Positions 9,066-17,942 of a DNA stretch of 64,000 bases are shown here, piece after piece. The translations under genes and the position numbers were made by a program. How positions within the stretch are numbered: the stretch's first letter is position 1; every line of letters starts with the position of its first letter. The DNA is from Ariolimax columbianus (taxonomy: Eukaryota > Mollusca > Gastropoda > Stylommatophora > Arionidae): assembly GCA_036924085.1 (NCBI GenBank), contig JAVGWX010000025.1:28066411-28130410 (forward strand). Direction: 5' to 3'. The notes beneath the pieces were generated by a model. That model had not been told where the DNA came from, did no database searches, and saw only the letters and a program-made list of their open reading frames with translations.

Positions 9066-9610
9066 ACTAATGCTGATTATCAGTTAAATATGGGTAGGGT
9101 TCGTCATTTTGCAATTAAATGTGAAATGCCAAAAAATACACTAATAAAAAGTCAAATTTATAAAAGCTAAAAATGAGGCCAGAAACGTTACATTTTGACA
9201 ACAGAAAAGCCAAATTTGAGGCCAGAAAAGAAAAATTTGAAGCCAGAAAAGGCGTATTTGAGGCCAGAAAAGACAAAATTGAGAGCAGAAAAGGCAAAAT
9301 TTGAGGCCAGAAATAGTAAATTTGAAGCCATGAAAGGCAAATTTGAAGCCAAAGGCAAATCTGAGGTCAGAAAAGATTAATTTCATGCCAGAAAAGCTCA
9401 ATTTGAAAGCCAAAATCATAAATTTGAGTCAAAAAAAATCAATTTGAGACCTGAATTTCAAAAAAATATTCTATTATAATCTGTTTTATTTCAACAAATC
9501 GGCCACTGCACTGCGGGCATACTAACTGGCACTGTCGCTCTCAGTAAATGTTGAAGGGCGTGCATACTGATTTTCTCTGCAGCTTGTTGACTGCACACAC
9601 TTCTGCTCCG
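9066..9610. repeat. Dispersed element B, copy 2
   Basis: Same architecture as 6347-6925. The left module is GACTAATGCTGATTATCAG, the 21-bp core spans about 9150-9470, and the right module contains CTCAGTAAATGTTGAAGGGC and TGCATACTGATTTTCTCTGC. The two copies differ in core length and in many positions, so they are not a recent duplication. Confidence 0.75.
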
Positions 9611-10135
9611 TCCTCACCTTTTTCCCATCTTTGTGCCATTGCCTTCTTGGTCTGCCTCTCTTGCCCCATCTCCAGCCTGATCCAAATTCATGCCCAAGAA
9701 TTCCTTGACATCTTGGTGCCATCGCCTTCTTGTTCTACCTCTGCCTCTCTTGGCAAATTTCCAGTCATGCCCAAGAATTCCTTGACATCTTGGTGCCATC
9801 GCCTTCTTGTTCTACCTCTGCCTCTCTTGGCAAATTTCCAGTCATGCCCAAGAATTCCTTGACATCTTGGTGCCATCGCCTTCTTAGTCTGCCTGTGCCT
9901 CTCTTGTCAAATCTCCAGAGTCATGCCCAAGAATTCCTTGACATCTTGGTGCCATCGCCTTCTTGTTCTACCTCTGCCTCTCTTGGCAAATTTCCAGTCA
10001 TGCCCAAGAATTCCTTGACATCTTGGTGCCATCGCCTTCTTAGTCTGCCTGTGCCTCTCTTGTCAAATCTCCAGAGTCATGCCCAAGAATTCCTTGACAT
10101 CTTGGTGCCATCGCCTTCTTAGTCTGCCTCTCTTG
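9611..10135. repeat. 77/79-bp alternating array inside a LINE C-terminus
   Basis: AATTCCTTGACATCTTGGTG recurs with spacings of 77, 77, 79, 77 and 79 bp. The 79-bp type carries CTTAGTCTGCCTGTGCCTCT and CTCCAGAGTC; the 77-bp type carries CTTGTTCTACCTCTGCCTCT. On the minus strand each unit encodes RRRWHQDVKEFLGM, a LINE C-terminal motif, so the unit is duplicated coding sequence. The unit lengths change frame from copy to copy. Confidence 0.85.
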
Positions 10136-10560
10136 CCCTGCACCATACCTTCCATTACCGTTCTCTCAAGACCGTTGTGTCTTTTCATGTGGTCAAAGTA
10201 TTTCAATTTTCTGGTCATGACGGAAGTTATGAGCCAGTTTTCCTCTTATTGAATGCCTGCATTCTTTTTTTTCCCGGCCCACAGTATTCTGGGAACCTTT
10301 CTATAACATTTCGACTCAAAGGACTTGATTCTCTTCCTGGACGTTTCGGCAACTGTCCATGTTCCGCTGCCATATGCTGCCACAGGAAAAACTCAGGTTC
10401 TCAAATTTAAACTTTTGTTGGTTTGCTGGTATTCTGCCACAGTTTCCTCAGCTTGTGCAGCCTCTGCATTACCATAGCCAAACCCCTTCCGATTTCCTTT
10501 GATCAGTCGTCATTATCGTCAATTCTAGAGCCCAGATAATCGAAGTTCATGACCTGTTCT
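10136..10560 (-). mobile_element. LINE RT thumb/C-terminal remnant
   Basis: Minus-strand order is VMNFDYLGSRIDDN (near 10545), QRLHKLRKLWQNTSKPTKV, a decayed AAEHGQLPKR segment, SRNVIERFPEYCGP, then LITSVMTRKLKYFDHMKRHN and GLERTVMEGMVQGKRGR, leading into the 77/79-bp array. YLGS and the KYFDHM...GLE series are standard LINE thumb/C-terminal motifs. Several stops and frameshifts make it a dead copy. Confidence 0.7.
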
Positions 10561-10563
10561 TTA

Positions 10564-10583
10564 GATATATATATATATATATG
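10564..10583. repeat. (TA)n microsatellite
   Basis: About ten TA dinucleotides, followed by TGTGTGAA. Confidence 0.9.
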
Positions 10584-10739
10584 TGTGAATACAGTTATGC
10601 GTCAGTAGTACGAGGGAAAAATATTAACCAAAAATAATGTTAGTGCTGTTGTTGAATGCTAACAATGAGTCAGTTATTCTTTTGTGTGCCCTGAAAATGA
10701 CATTAAGTGACGGGTTGTAGCTTTCCACACATCCCGAGC

Positions 10740-11507
10740 ATGCTGATGAAGGTGGATAGGGTCCTCCAGGCGGTTGTGCTATGCTTGGCTTCATCTGCGT
10801 GTTGCTCACTACTACGGGGATCAAGTCAATACCTCACCTCGTTAGCCAGGCGGCCATGAAAACTGCACATTTCGAGCGAGGACTATGTGGAAGTCGAGGT
10901 GAGGGTCTTGGCAAGTATATTTTGCCTGACCCTGACTAACATGTCTGATCAGTATATTTTGCCTGACCCTGACTAACATGTCTGATCAGTATATCTTCCC
11001 TGACCCTGACTAATATGTCTGATCAGTATATTTTCCCTGACCCTGACTAATATGTCTGATCAGTATATTTTCCCTGACCCTGACTAACATGTCTGATCAG
11101 TATATTTTCCCTGACCCTGACTAATATGTCTGATCAGTATATCTTCCCTGACCCTGACTAACATGTCTGATCAGTATATTTTCCCTGACCCTGACTAACA
11201 TGTCTGATCAGTATATTTTCCCTGACCCTGACTAACATGTCTGATCAGTATATTTTCCCTGACCCTGACTAACATGTCTGATCAGTATATTTTCCCTGAC
11301 CCTGACTAATATGTCTGATCAGTATATCTTCCCTGACCCTGACTAACATGTCTGATCAGTATATTTTCCCTGACCCTGACTAACATGTCTGATCAGTATA
11401 TTTTCCCTGACCCTGACTAACATGTCTGATCAGTATATTTTCCCTGACCCTGACTAACATGTCTGATCAGTATGTTCTGTCTGACCAAACGTTAGTCTTC
11501 CTCCCCA
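10740..11507 (+). repeat. Dispersed element A, copy with about 15-unit 37-bp core
   Basis: The left module (10740-10911) contains GGTCCTCCAGGCGGTTGTGC, CTCACTACTACGGGGATCA, CTCGTTAGCCAGGCGGCCAT and GAGGGTCTTGGCAAGTATAT. The core has about 15 units of GATCAGTATATTTTCCCTGA plus CCCTGACTAACATGTCT (37 bp). The right end GACCAAACGTTAGTCTTCCT closes it. The same order appears inverted at 29627-29980 with only four or five core units, and partial copies lie at 24425 and 1896. Confidence 0.85.
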
Positions 11508-11682
11508 ACCCAAATGAATCAAATTAAGGTTAACAAAAATTCACAAAACACTTCACTTAATACAATGATGTTTAATTATGTAACAAATTAACATCAATTA
11601 CCTTCCAAATAATAATACAATTTAATACAAATTCTGTGCACTATGGAAACAATCAGAACAACAAAAGCAAACATAATGGAAG
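11508..11682. other. AT-rich spacer
   Basis: Short AT-rich DNA between element A and the 61-bp array. Nothing is recognised. Confidence 0.4.
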
Positions 11683-14600
11683 AACAGACAAGAGACATCT
11701 GAATACGATGATGTAGCAGATAGAAAGAAAGTCTTTATTCAAGAACAGACAAGAGACATCTGAATACGATGATGTAGCAGATAGAAAGAAAGTATTTATT
11801 CAAGAACAGACAAGAGACATCTGAATACGATGATGTAGCAGATAGAAAGAAAGTCTTTATTCAAGAACAGACAAGAGACATCTGAATACGATGATGTAGC
11901 AGATAGAAAGAAAGTCTTTATTCAAGAACAAACAAGAGACATCTGAATACGATGATGTAGCAGATAGAAAGAAAGTCTTTATTCAAGAACAGACAAGAGA
12001 CATCTGAATACGATGATGTAGCAGATAGAAAGAAAGTCTTTATTCAAGAACAGACAAGAGACATCTGAATACGATGATGTAGCAGATAGAAAGAAAGTCT
12101 TTATTCAAGAACAGACAAGAGACATCTGAATACGATGATGTAGCAGATAGAAAGAAAGTATTTATTCAAGAACAGACAAGAGACATCTGAATACGATGAT
12201 GTAGCAGATAGAAAGAAAGTCTTTATTCAAGAACAGACAAGAGACATCTGAATACGATGATGTAGCAGATAGAAAGAAAGTCTTTATTCAAGAACAGACA
12301 AGAGACATCTGAATACGATGATGTAGCAGATAGAAAGAAAGTCTTTATTCAAGAACAGACAAGAGACATCTGAATACGATGATGTAGCAGATAGAAAGAA
12401 AGTCTTTATTCAAGAACAGACAAGAGACATCTGAATACGATGATGTAGCAGATAGAAAGAAAGTCTTTATTCAAGAACAGACAAGAGACATCTGAATACG
12501 ATGATGTAGCAGATAGAAAGAAAGTATTTATTCAAGAACAGACAAGAGACATCTGAATACGATGATGTAGCAGATAGAAAGAAAGTATTTATTCAAGAAC
12601 AGACAAGAGACATCTGAATACGATGATGTAGCAGATAGAAAGAAAGTATTTATTCAAGAACAGACAAGAGACATCTGAATACGATGATGTAGCAGATAGA
12701 AAGAAAGTCTTTATTCAAGAACAGACAAGAGACATCTGAATACGATGATGTAGCAGATAGAAAGAAAGTATTTATTCAAGAACAGACAAGAGACATCTGA
12801 ATACGATGATGTAGCAGATAGAAAGAAAGTATTTATTCAAGAACAGACAAGAGACATCTGAATACGATGATGTAGCAGATAGAAAGAAAGTCTTTATTCA
12901 AGAACAGACAAGAGACATCTGAATACGATGATGTAGCAGATAGAAAGAAAGTATTTATTCAAGAACAGACAAGAGACATCTGAATACGATGATGTAGCAG
13001 ATAGAAAGAAAGTCTTTATTCAAGAACAGACAAGAGACATCTGAATACGATGATGTAGCAGATAGAAAGAAAGTCTTTATTCAAGAACAGACAAGAGACA
13101 TCTGAATACAATGATGTAGCAGATAGAAAGTATTTATTCAAGAACAGACAAGAGACATCTGAATTCGATGATGTAGCAGATAGAAAGAAAGTATTTATTC
13201 AAGAACAAACAAGAGACATCTGAATTCGATGATGTAGCAGAAAGAAAGAAAGTATTTATTCAAGAACAGACAAGAGACATCTGAATACGATGATGTAGCA
13301 GATAGAAAGAAAGTATTTATTCAAGAACAGACAAGAGACATCTGAATACGATGATGTAGCAGATAGAAAGAAAGTATTTATTCAAGAACAGACAAGAGAC
13401 ATCTGAATACGATGATGTAGCAGATAGAAAGAAAGTCTTTATTCAAGAACAGACAAGAGACATCTGAATACGATGATGTAGCAGATAGAAAGAAAGTATT
13501 TATTCAAGAACAGACAAGAGACATCTGAATACGATGATGTAGCAGATAGAAAGAAAGTCTTTATTCAAGAACAGACAAGAGACATCTGAATACGATGATG
13601 TAGCAGATAGAAAGAAAGTCTTTATTCAAGAACAGACAAGAGACATCTGAATACGATGATGTAGCAGATAGAAAGAAAGTATTTATTCAAGAACAGACAA
13701 GAGACATCTGAATACGATGATGTAGCAGATAGAAAGAAAGTATTTATTCAAGAACAGACAAGAGACATCTGAATACGATGATGTAGCAGATAGAAAGAAA
13801 GTATTTATTCAAGAACAGACAAGAGACATCTGAATACGATGATGTAGCAGATAGAAAGAAAGTATTTATTCAAGAACAGACAAGAGACATCTGAATACGA
13901 TGATGTAGCAGATAGAAAGAAAGTCTTTATTCAAGAACAGACAAGAGACATCTGAATACGATGATGTAGCAGATAGAAAGAAAGTATTTATTCAAGAACA
14001 GACGAGACATCTGAATACGATGATGTAGCAGATAGAAAGAAAGTATTTATTCAAGAACAGACAAGAGACATCTGAATACGATGATGTAGCAGATAGAAAG
14101 AAAGTCTTTATTCAAGAACAGACAAGAGACATCTGAATACGATGATGTAGCAGATAGAAAGAAAGTATTTATTCAAGAACAGACAAGAGACATCTGAATA
14201 CGATGATGTAGCAGATAGAAAGAAAGTATTTATTCAAGAACAGACAAGAGACATCTGAATACGATGATGTAGCAGATAGAAAGAAAGTATTTATTCAAGA
14301 ACAGACAAGAGACATCTGAATACAATGATGTAGCAGATAGAAAGAAAGTATTTATTCAAGAACAGACAAGAGACATCTGAATACGATGATGTAGCAGATA
14401 GAAAGAAAGTATTTATTCAAGAACAGACAAGAGACATCTGAATACGATGATGTAGCAGATAGAAAGAAAGTCTTTATTCAAGAACAGACAAGAGACATCT
14501 GAATACGATGATGTAGCAGATAGAAAGAAAGTCTTTATTCAAGAACAGACAAGAGACATCTGAATACGATGATGTAGCAGATAGAAAGAAAGTATTTATT

Positions 14601-14945
14601 CAAGAACAGACAAGAGACATCTGAATACGATGATGTAGCAGATAGAAAGAAAGTCTTTATTCAAGAACAGACAAGAGACATCTGAATACGATGATGTAGC
14701 AGATAGAAAGAAAGTATTTATTCAAGAACAGACAAGAGACATCTGAATACGATGATGTAGCAGATAGAAAGAAAGTCTTTATTAAAGAACAGACAAGAGA
14801 CATCTGAATACGATGATGTAGCAGATAGAAAGAAAGTCTTTATTCAAGAACAGACAAGAGACATCTGAATACGATGATGTAGCAGATAGAAAGAAAGTCT
14901 TTATTCAAGAACAGACAAGAGACATCTGAATACGATGATGTAGGA
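11683..14945. repeat. 61-bp satellite, about 53 units
   Basis: Units read GAACAGACAAGAGACATCTG, AATACGATGATGTAGCAGAT and AGAAAGAAAGTCTTTATTCA, joined end to end. The main variation is a C/A switch (AGTCTTTATT or AGTATTTATT) that alternates irregularly along the array. Rare changes are one unit lacking four bases near 13125, GAATTCGATG near 13160 and 13225, and a two-base loss near 14003. No transposon motif is visible in the unit. Confidence 0.97.
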
Positions 14946-15039
14946 GATAGAGATGACATTATTAGTAGACATTATCATCATATGCCTAGCTGACTGATGG
15001 AGGCAATAACAAATCGCCGCACCTCCCTATCCAGAAAGT
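14946..15039. other. Short spacer after the 61-bp array
   Basis: No feature recognised. Confidence 0.3.
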
Positions 15040-15349
15040 CTTCTTCTTCTGCGTTGGCTTACTTACTTTCCGTGTCCAAGTTCCACGTCATATGGTATGC
15101 ATCCAGCGACACGGATTGCCTTGTCATTTGACCTCAGCATGTTGCACCTATTGCATGTTTCCTGGAGGCTGGGGCAAGTCATCAGGTGGTCTGGGTCCTT
15201 TGTTGCGCCACAGTCACACGTGTCATCGTCCGTGTACCCCCATTGTTTCATATTCCCTTGTACTGTGAAACCTTTCTGCAGGCAGAGACCTGGGAGAGCA
15301 TGACCGAATGGTTTCAATACCTGCCTGAGGACAAGGATGGTAGGGGTTT
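15040..15349 (-). mobile_element. LINE 3' end (zinc-knuckle type), (GAA)n tail
   Basis: The minus strand reads LPGLCLQKGFTVQGNMKQWG, then CDCGATKDPDHLMTCPSLQE and SNDKAIRVAGC, the terminal CxC...H...C block of a LINE clade different from the I-like copies, followed by TTC repeats at 15041-15052. The I-like element at 15364 is inserted at the upstream edge of this copy. Minus-strand sequence beyond that insert (16186-16515) may continue it but is too decayed to prove. Confidence 0.6.
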
Positions 15350-15363
15350 GAATCCCCGGTATG
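15350..15363. repeat. Target-site duplication, left copy
   Basis: GAATCCCCGGTATG, repeated exactly at 16172-16185 on the far side of the I-like LINE. Confidence 0.85.
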
Positions 15364-16148
15364 ACGGTTCTGTAACAAACACAACACAGAACGGAGGGGC
15401 AGGAGCATTCCTGAACCTACCAAATGGCAGAAAAATAACACTGTCATTCGCTACTGGTAAGTACACAAGCAATTTCAGAGCGGAGGCAGAGGCACTGAGG
15501 GCGGCAGTGGAAGAAATGGTGACACACAGTGAAAATGAGAGCCATATAGTCCTGCTGACAGATGCTCTCGAAGTAGTCACAGCGCTAAAAAGCCAGAAAA
15601 ACACTGAGCTTAATGACTTTAGAGCAGCACTCTGCAAACTGTGCCAGCAGTCCGCACCAAAAAGGGTAGTGGTACAGTGGGTCCCATCACACTGCAACAT
15701 CCAAGGCAACGAGGAGGCAGACAGACTGGCAAAAGAAGGTGCAAGACTACCACAAACAGATACCAGTATGACGTACGAAGAGTCAAAACGGCTTATCAAA
15801 GCCAGATACATGACCAAATGGGAAACCGAACATACTGGTTACACCAAAAACGATGCCTATTACCAGTTGAACCGAAGAGAGCAGGTCGTTGTCTTCAGAC
15901 TTCGCACTGGCCACAATAGACTGAGGTACCACCTATTCAACAAATTGAAGATAGGGTGTACCGACGAATGCCCGTGCGGTACTGGTAAAATGGCCGCTGA
16001 ACATCTGCTGCAGAACTGCCCGACATACGAGGATCAGAGAGAGCAGATGTGGCCATTACCAGTGGAACTGCAAGACAAGCTCTATGGCAGTGGCGACAGC
16101 CTCAGGATGACCGCCGCTTTTTTCGAAAAAATAATCGTTACTGTCTGA
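15364..16148 (+). pseudogene. RNase H and zinc-knuckle end of a LINE polyprotein
   Basis: The open frame starts upstream in flanking DNA and is LINE-derived from DGSVTNTTQNGGAGAFLNLP onward. RNase H shows the first aspartate (DGS), the glutamate in RAEAEALRAAVEE, the aspartate in VLLTDALEV and the final WVPSHCNIQGNEEADRLA with H and D, so the D-E-D-D set is present. It is followed by the linker SMTYEESKRLIKARYMTKWE, NRREQVVVFRLRTGHNRLRY and the CPCGTGKMAAEHLLQNCP knuckle. In I-clade LINEs this domain removes RNA from the RNA/DNA hybrid during integration. The endonuclease and reverse transcriptase are absent, so this copy cannot move itself, although it has no internal stop. Confidence 0.85.
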
Positions 16149-16171
16149 CTGCTTACGCAGAAGAAGAAGAA
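15364..16171 (+). mobile_element. I-like LINE insertion, 5'-truncated, with 14-bp duplications
   Basis: The most complete I-like copy here. It is plus strand and runs from the RNase H start to CTGACTGCTTACGCAG plus a (GAA)n tail at 16158-16173. Exact 14-bp duplications flank it, so both ends are known: 5' truncation fell in the TDGS codons of RNase H. Well-preserved reading and duplications suggest it is among the younger insertions in the window. Related fragments are at 704, 1026, 16516, 17044 and 21535. Confidence 0.92.
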
Positions 16172-16185
16172 GAATCCCCGGTATG
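16172..16185. repeat. Target-site duplication, right copy
   Basis: GAATCCCCGGTATG, identical to 15350-15363. Confidence 0.85.
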
Positions 16186-16515
16186 GAATATGTTGTTTTT
16201 CTGTTGCAGGCGAAATAAACAAACATAGACAGACAACAACGTGGTGATAGCAGTGGCATGTAGTCCTCAAGTCTAAAAACCTCTCGACGATCCCAGCGAT
16301 CGGAAATAGTTGTATGACAGATGCTGTCAAATGTCAATGCAATGCAGTTTCCATGATATACCAGTTTGGAGTTTGTTCAGCGACTTCCATGTTGTGTATG
16401 GTGGATGATGTCCGGGGGTAGGTTCCTCCCGTAGTTCCATCTCTGGGGCCTGCACCAGTTCACATCATCTCTCGATGCGACGGCTTTCAGGGCTTGTCTG
16501 TATTTGACTTTGACT
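16186..16515. other. Unassigned, possible decayed LINE on the minus strand
   Basis: Minus-strand translation gives pieces such as KYRQALKAVASRDDVNWCR and RWNYGRNLPP that could be LINE linker sequence, but nothing is diagnostic. Confidence 0.25.
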
Positions 16516-16705
16516 CATACGCTGTCAGACCTAGCTAGACTTGCATTTGTTCAAAGAAAGCAGCTGTCATCCTGAGGCTGTCGACACTACCATAGACCTT
16601 GTCTAGTGTTGCCACTGGTGATGGCCACATGTGCTTTCTCTGGTCCTCGTATGTCGGGCAATTTAGCAGCAGATGTTCAGGGATCACTTTCCTGGTACCA
16701 CAGAT
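16516..16705 (-). mobile_element. I-like LINE remnant (fragment A subfamily)
   Basis: Plus-strand sequence CATACGCTGTCAGAC, ATCCTGAGGCTGTCGACACT and CTTGTCTAGTGTTGCCACTG matches fragment A at 720-840 closely, without a TTC tail. The AGCAGATGTTCAG.GATCACTTTCC segment ends the similarity near 16700. Confidence 0.7.
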
Positions 16706-16921
16706 ATCCACGTATCAATGCTAGGGATTCCAGCTCTCTCAAGAGATACAATCATGATGCAATTATAGATTCGCTGGGTGGGTCATGCGGTTCGTATGGC
16801 AGACTATCGGCTATAAAAAATAATCTTCTATAGTGAGACACAGAACGACACACACTCCTAGCGCTTTAAAGACATACTTAAAACATCTCTAATGGCCTTC
16901 AGCATAAACTTCGACACAAGT
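16706..16921. other. Unassigned spacer
   Basis: No recognised feature. Confidence 0.3.
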
Positions 16922-17043
16922 GACGATGCTGTGAAAGCAATTAATGCATTCAAGAATATTTTGGGTGCCCATTGCTTTTAGAGCAAGGAAAACTACATGA
17001 AACTGGTTGTATACAGACTCTGCAGAGTCTTCTAAGCCAGTCT
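16922..17043 (+). mobile_element. CR1-like LINE 3' end, interrupted
   Basis: AATTAATGCATTCAAGAATA, then TTGCTTTTAGAGCAAGGAAA and GACTCTGCAGAGTCTTCTAA match the 3' ends at 8940-9050 and 31020-31075. It is cut at TCTAAGCCAGTCT by the I-like insertion at 17044; about 12-25 bp of continuation follow at 17606. Confidence 0.75.
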
Positions 17044-17605
17044 TCTTCTTCTTCTTCTTCGTACACAGTCAGACAGTAACCATTATTTTTTCGAAAAAAG
17101 CGGCGGTCATCCTGAGGCTGTCGCCACTGCCATAGAGCTTGTCTTGCAGTTCCACTGGTGATGGCCACATCTGCTCTCTCTGATCCTCGTATGTCGGGCA
17201 GTTCTGCAGCAGATGTTCAGTGGTCATTTTACCAGTACCGCACGGGCATTCGTCGGTACACCCTATCTTCAATTTGTTGGATAGGTGGTACCTCAGTCTG
17301 TTGTGGCCAGTGCGAAGTCTGAAGACAACGACCTGCTCTCTTCGGTTCAACTGGTAATAGGCATCGTTTTTGGTGTAACCAGTATGTTCGGTTTCCCATT
17401 TGGTCATGTATCTGGCTTTGATAAGCCGTTTTGTACGTCATACTGGTATCTGTTTGTGGTAGTCTTGCACCTTCTTTTGCCAGTCTGTCTGCCTCCTCGT
17501 TGCCTTGGATGTTGCAGTGTGACGGAACCCACTGTACCACTACCCTTTTTGGTGCGGACTGCTGGCACAGTTTGCAGAGTGCTGCTCTTAAGTCATTAAG
17601 CTCAG
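17044..17605 (-). mobile_element. I-like LINE insertion with 13-bp duplications
   Basis: Minus-strand element from LNDLRAALC (upstream edge) through WVPSHCNIQGNEEADRLA and the CPCGTG..TTEHLLQNCP knuckle to a stop at 17069 and a (GAA)n tail (TTC at 17041-17060). TCTAAGCCAGTCT at 17031-17043 is repeated exactly at 17606-17618, giving a 13-bp target-site duplication inside a CR1-like 3' end. Compared with the 1026 and 15364 copies, eight bases are missing near 17432 (TTTTGTACGTCAT against TTTTGACTCTTCGTACGTCA), which shifts the frame. Confidence 0.9.
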
Positions 17606-17618
17606 TCTAAGCCAGTCT

Positions 17619-17892
17619 AAAGGCATTAAGTTCAAAAAGACAGTACAACCTGGCGTACAGCTCTCAGCAGAGAAGCAGCATCATGCGAGGCTTCCAAAAA
17701 AGCTGCAGCAGAACAACGGAGACAGACTAGAAAAGCCAGTGTAATGTCACCGTCTCGTGAAGCGAACATTCCAGGCCCTCACTGCCTGCAATTATGCAGA
17801 CCCTATATCAGAGTCAGCCATCTTCGCACCCATCCACAACCCCGACTCACAGAATGGACTGGTTGAACAAAAAGACAAGGTTTCATCACTCG
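17619..17892. other. Unassigned stretch
   Basis: No recognised gene. One plus-strand frame has an AEQRRQTRKASV-like basic stretch, but it is short and without family resemblance. Confidence 0.25.
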
Positions 17893-17942
17893 TAATGGAC
17901 GAACTACTTCTTTTTCTTCTTTCGTTCGCTTTAAAATATTAT

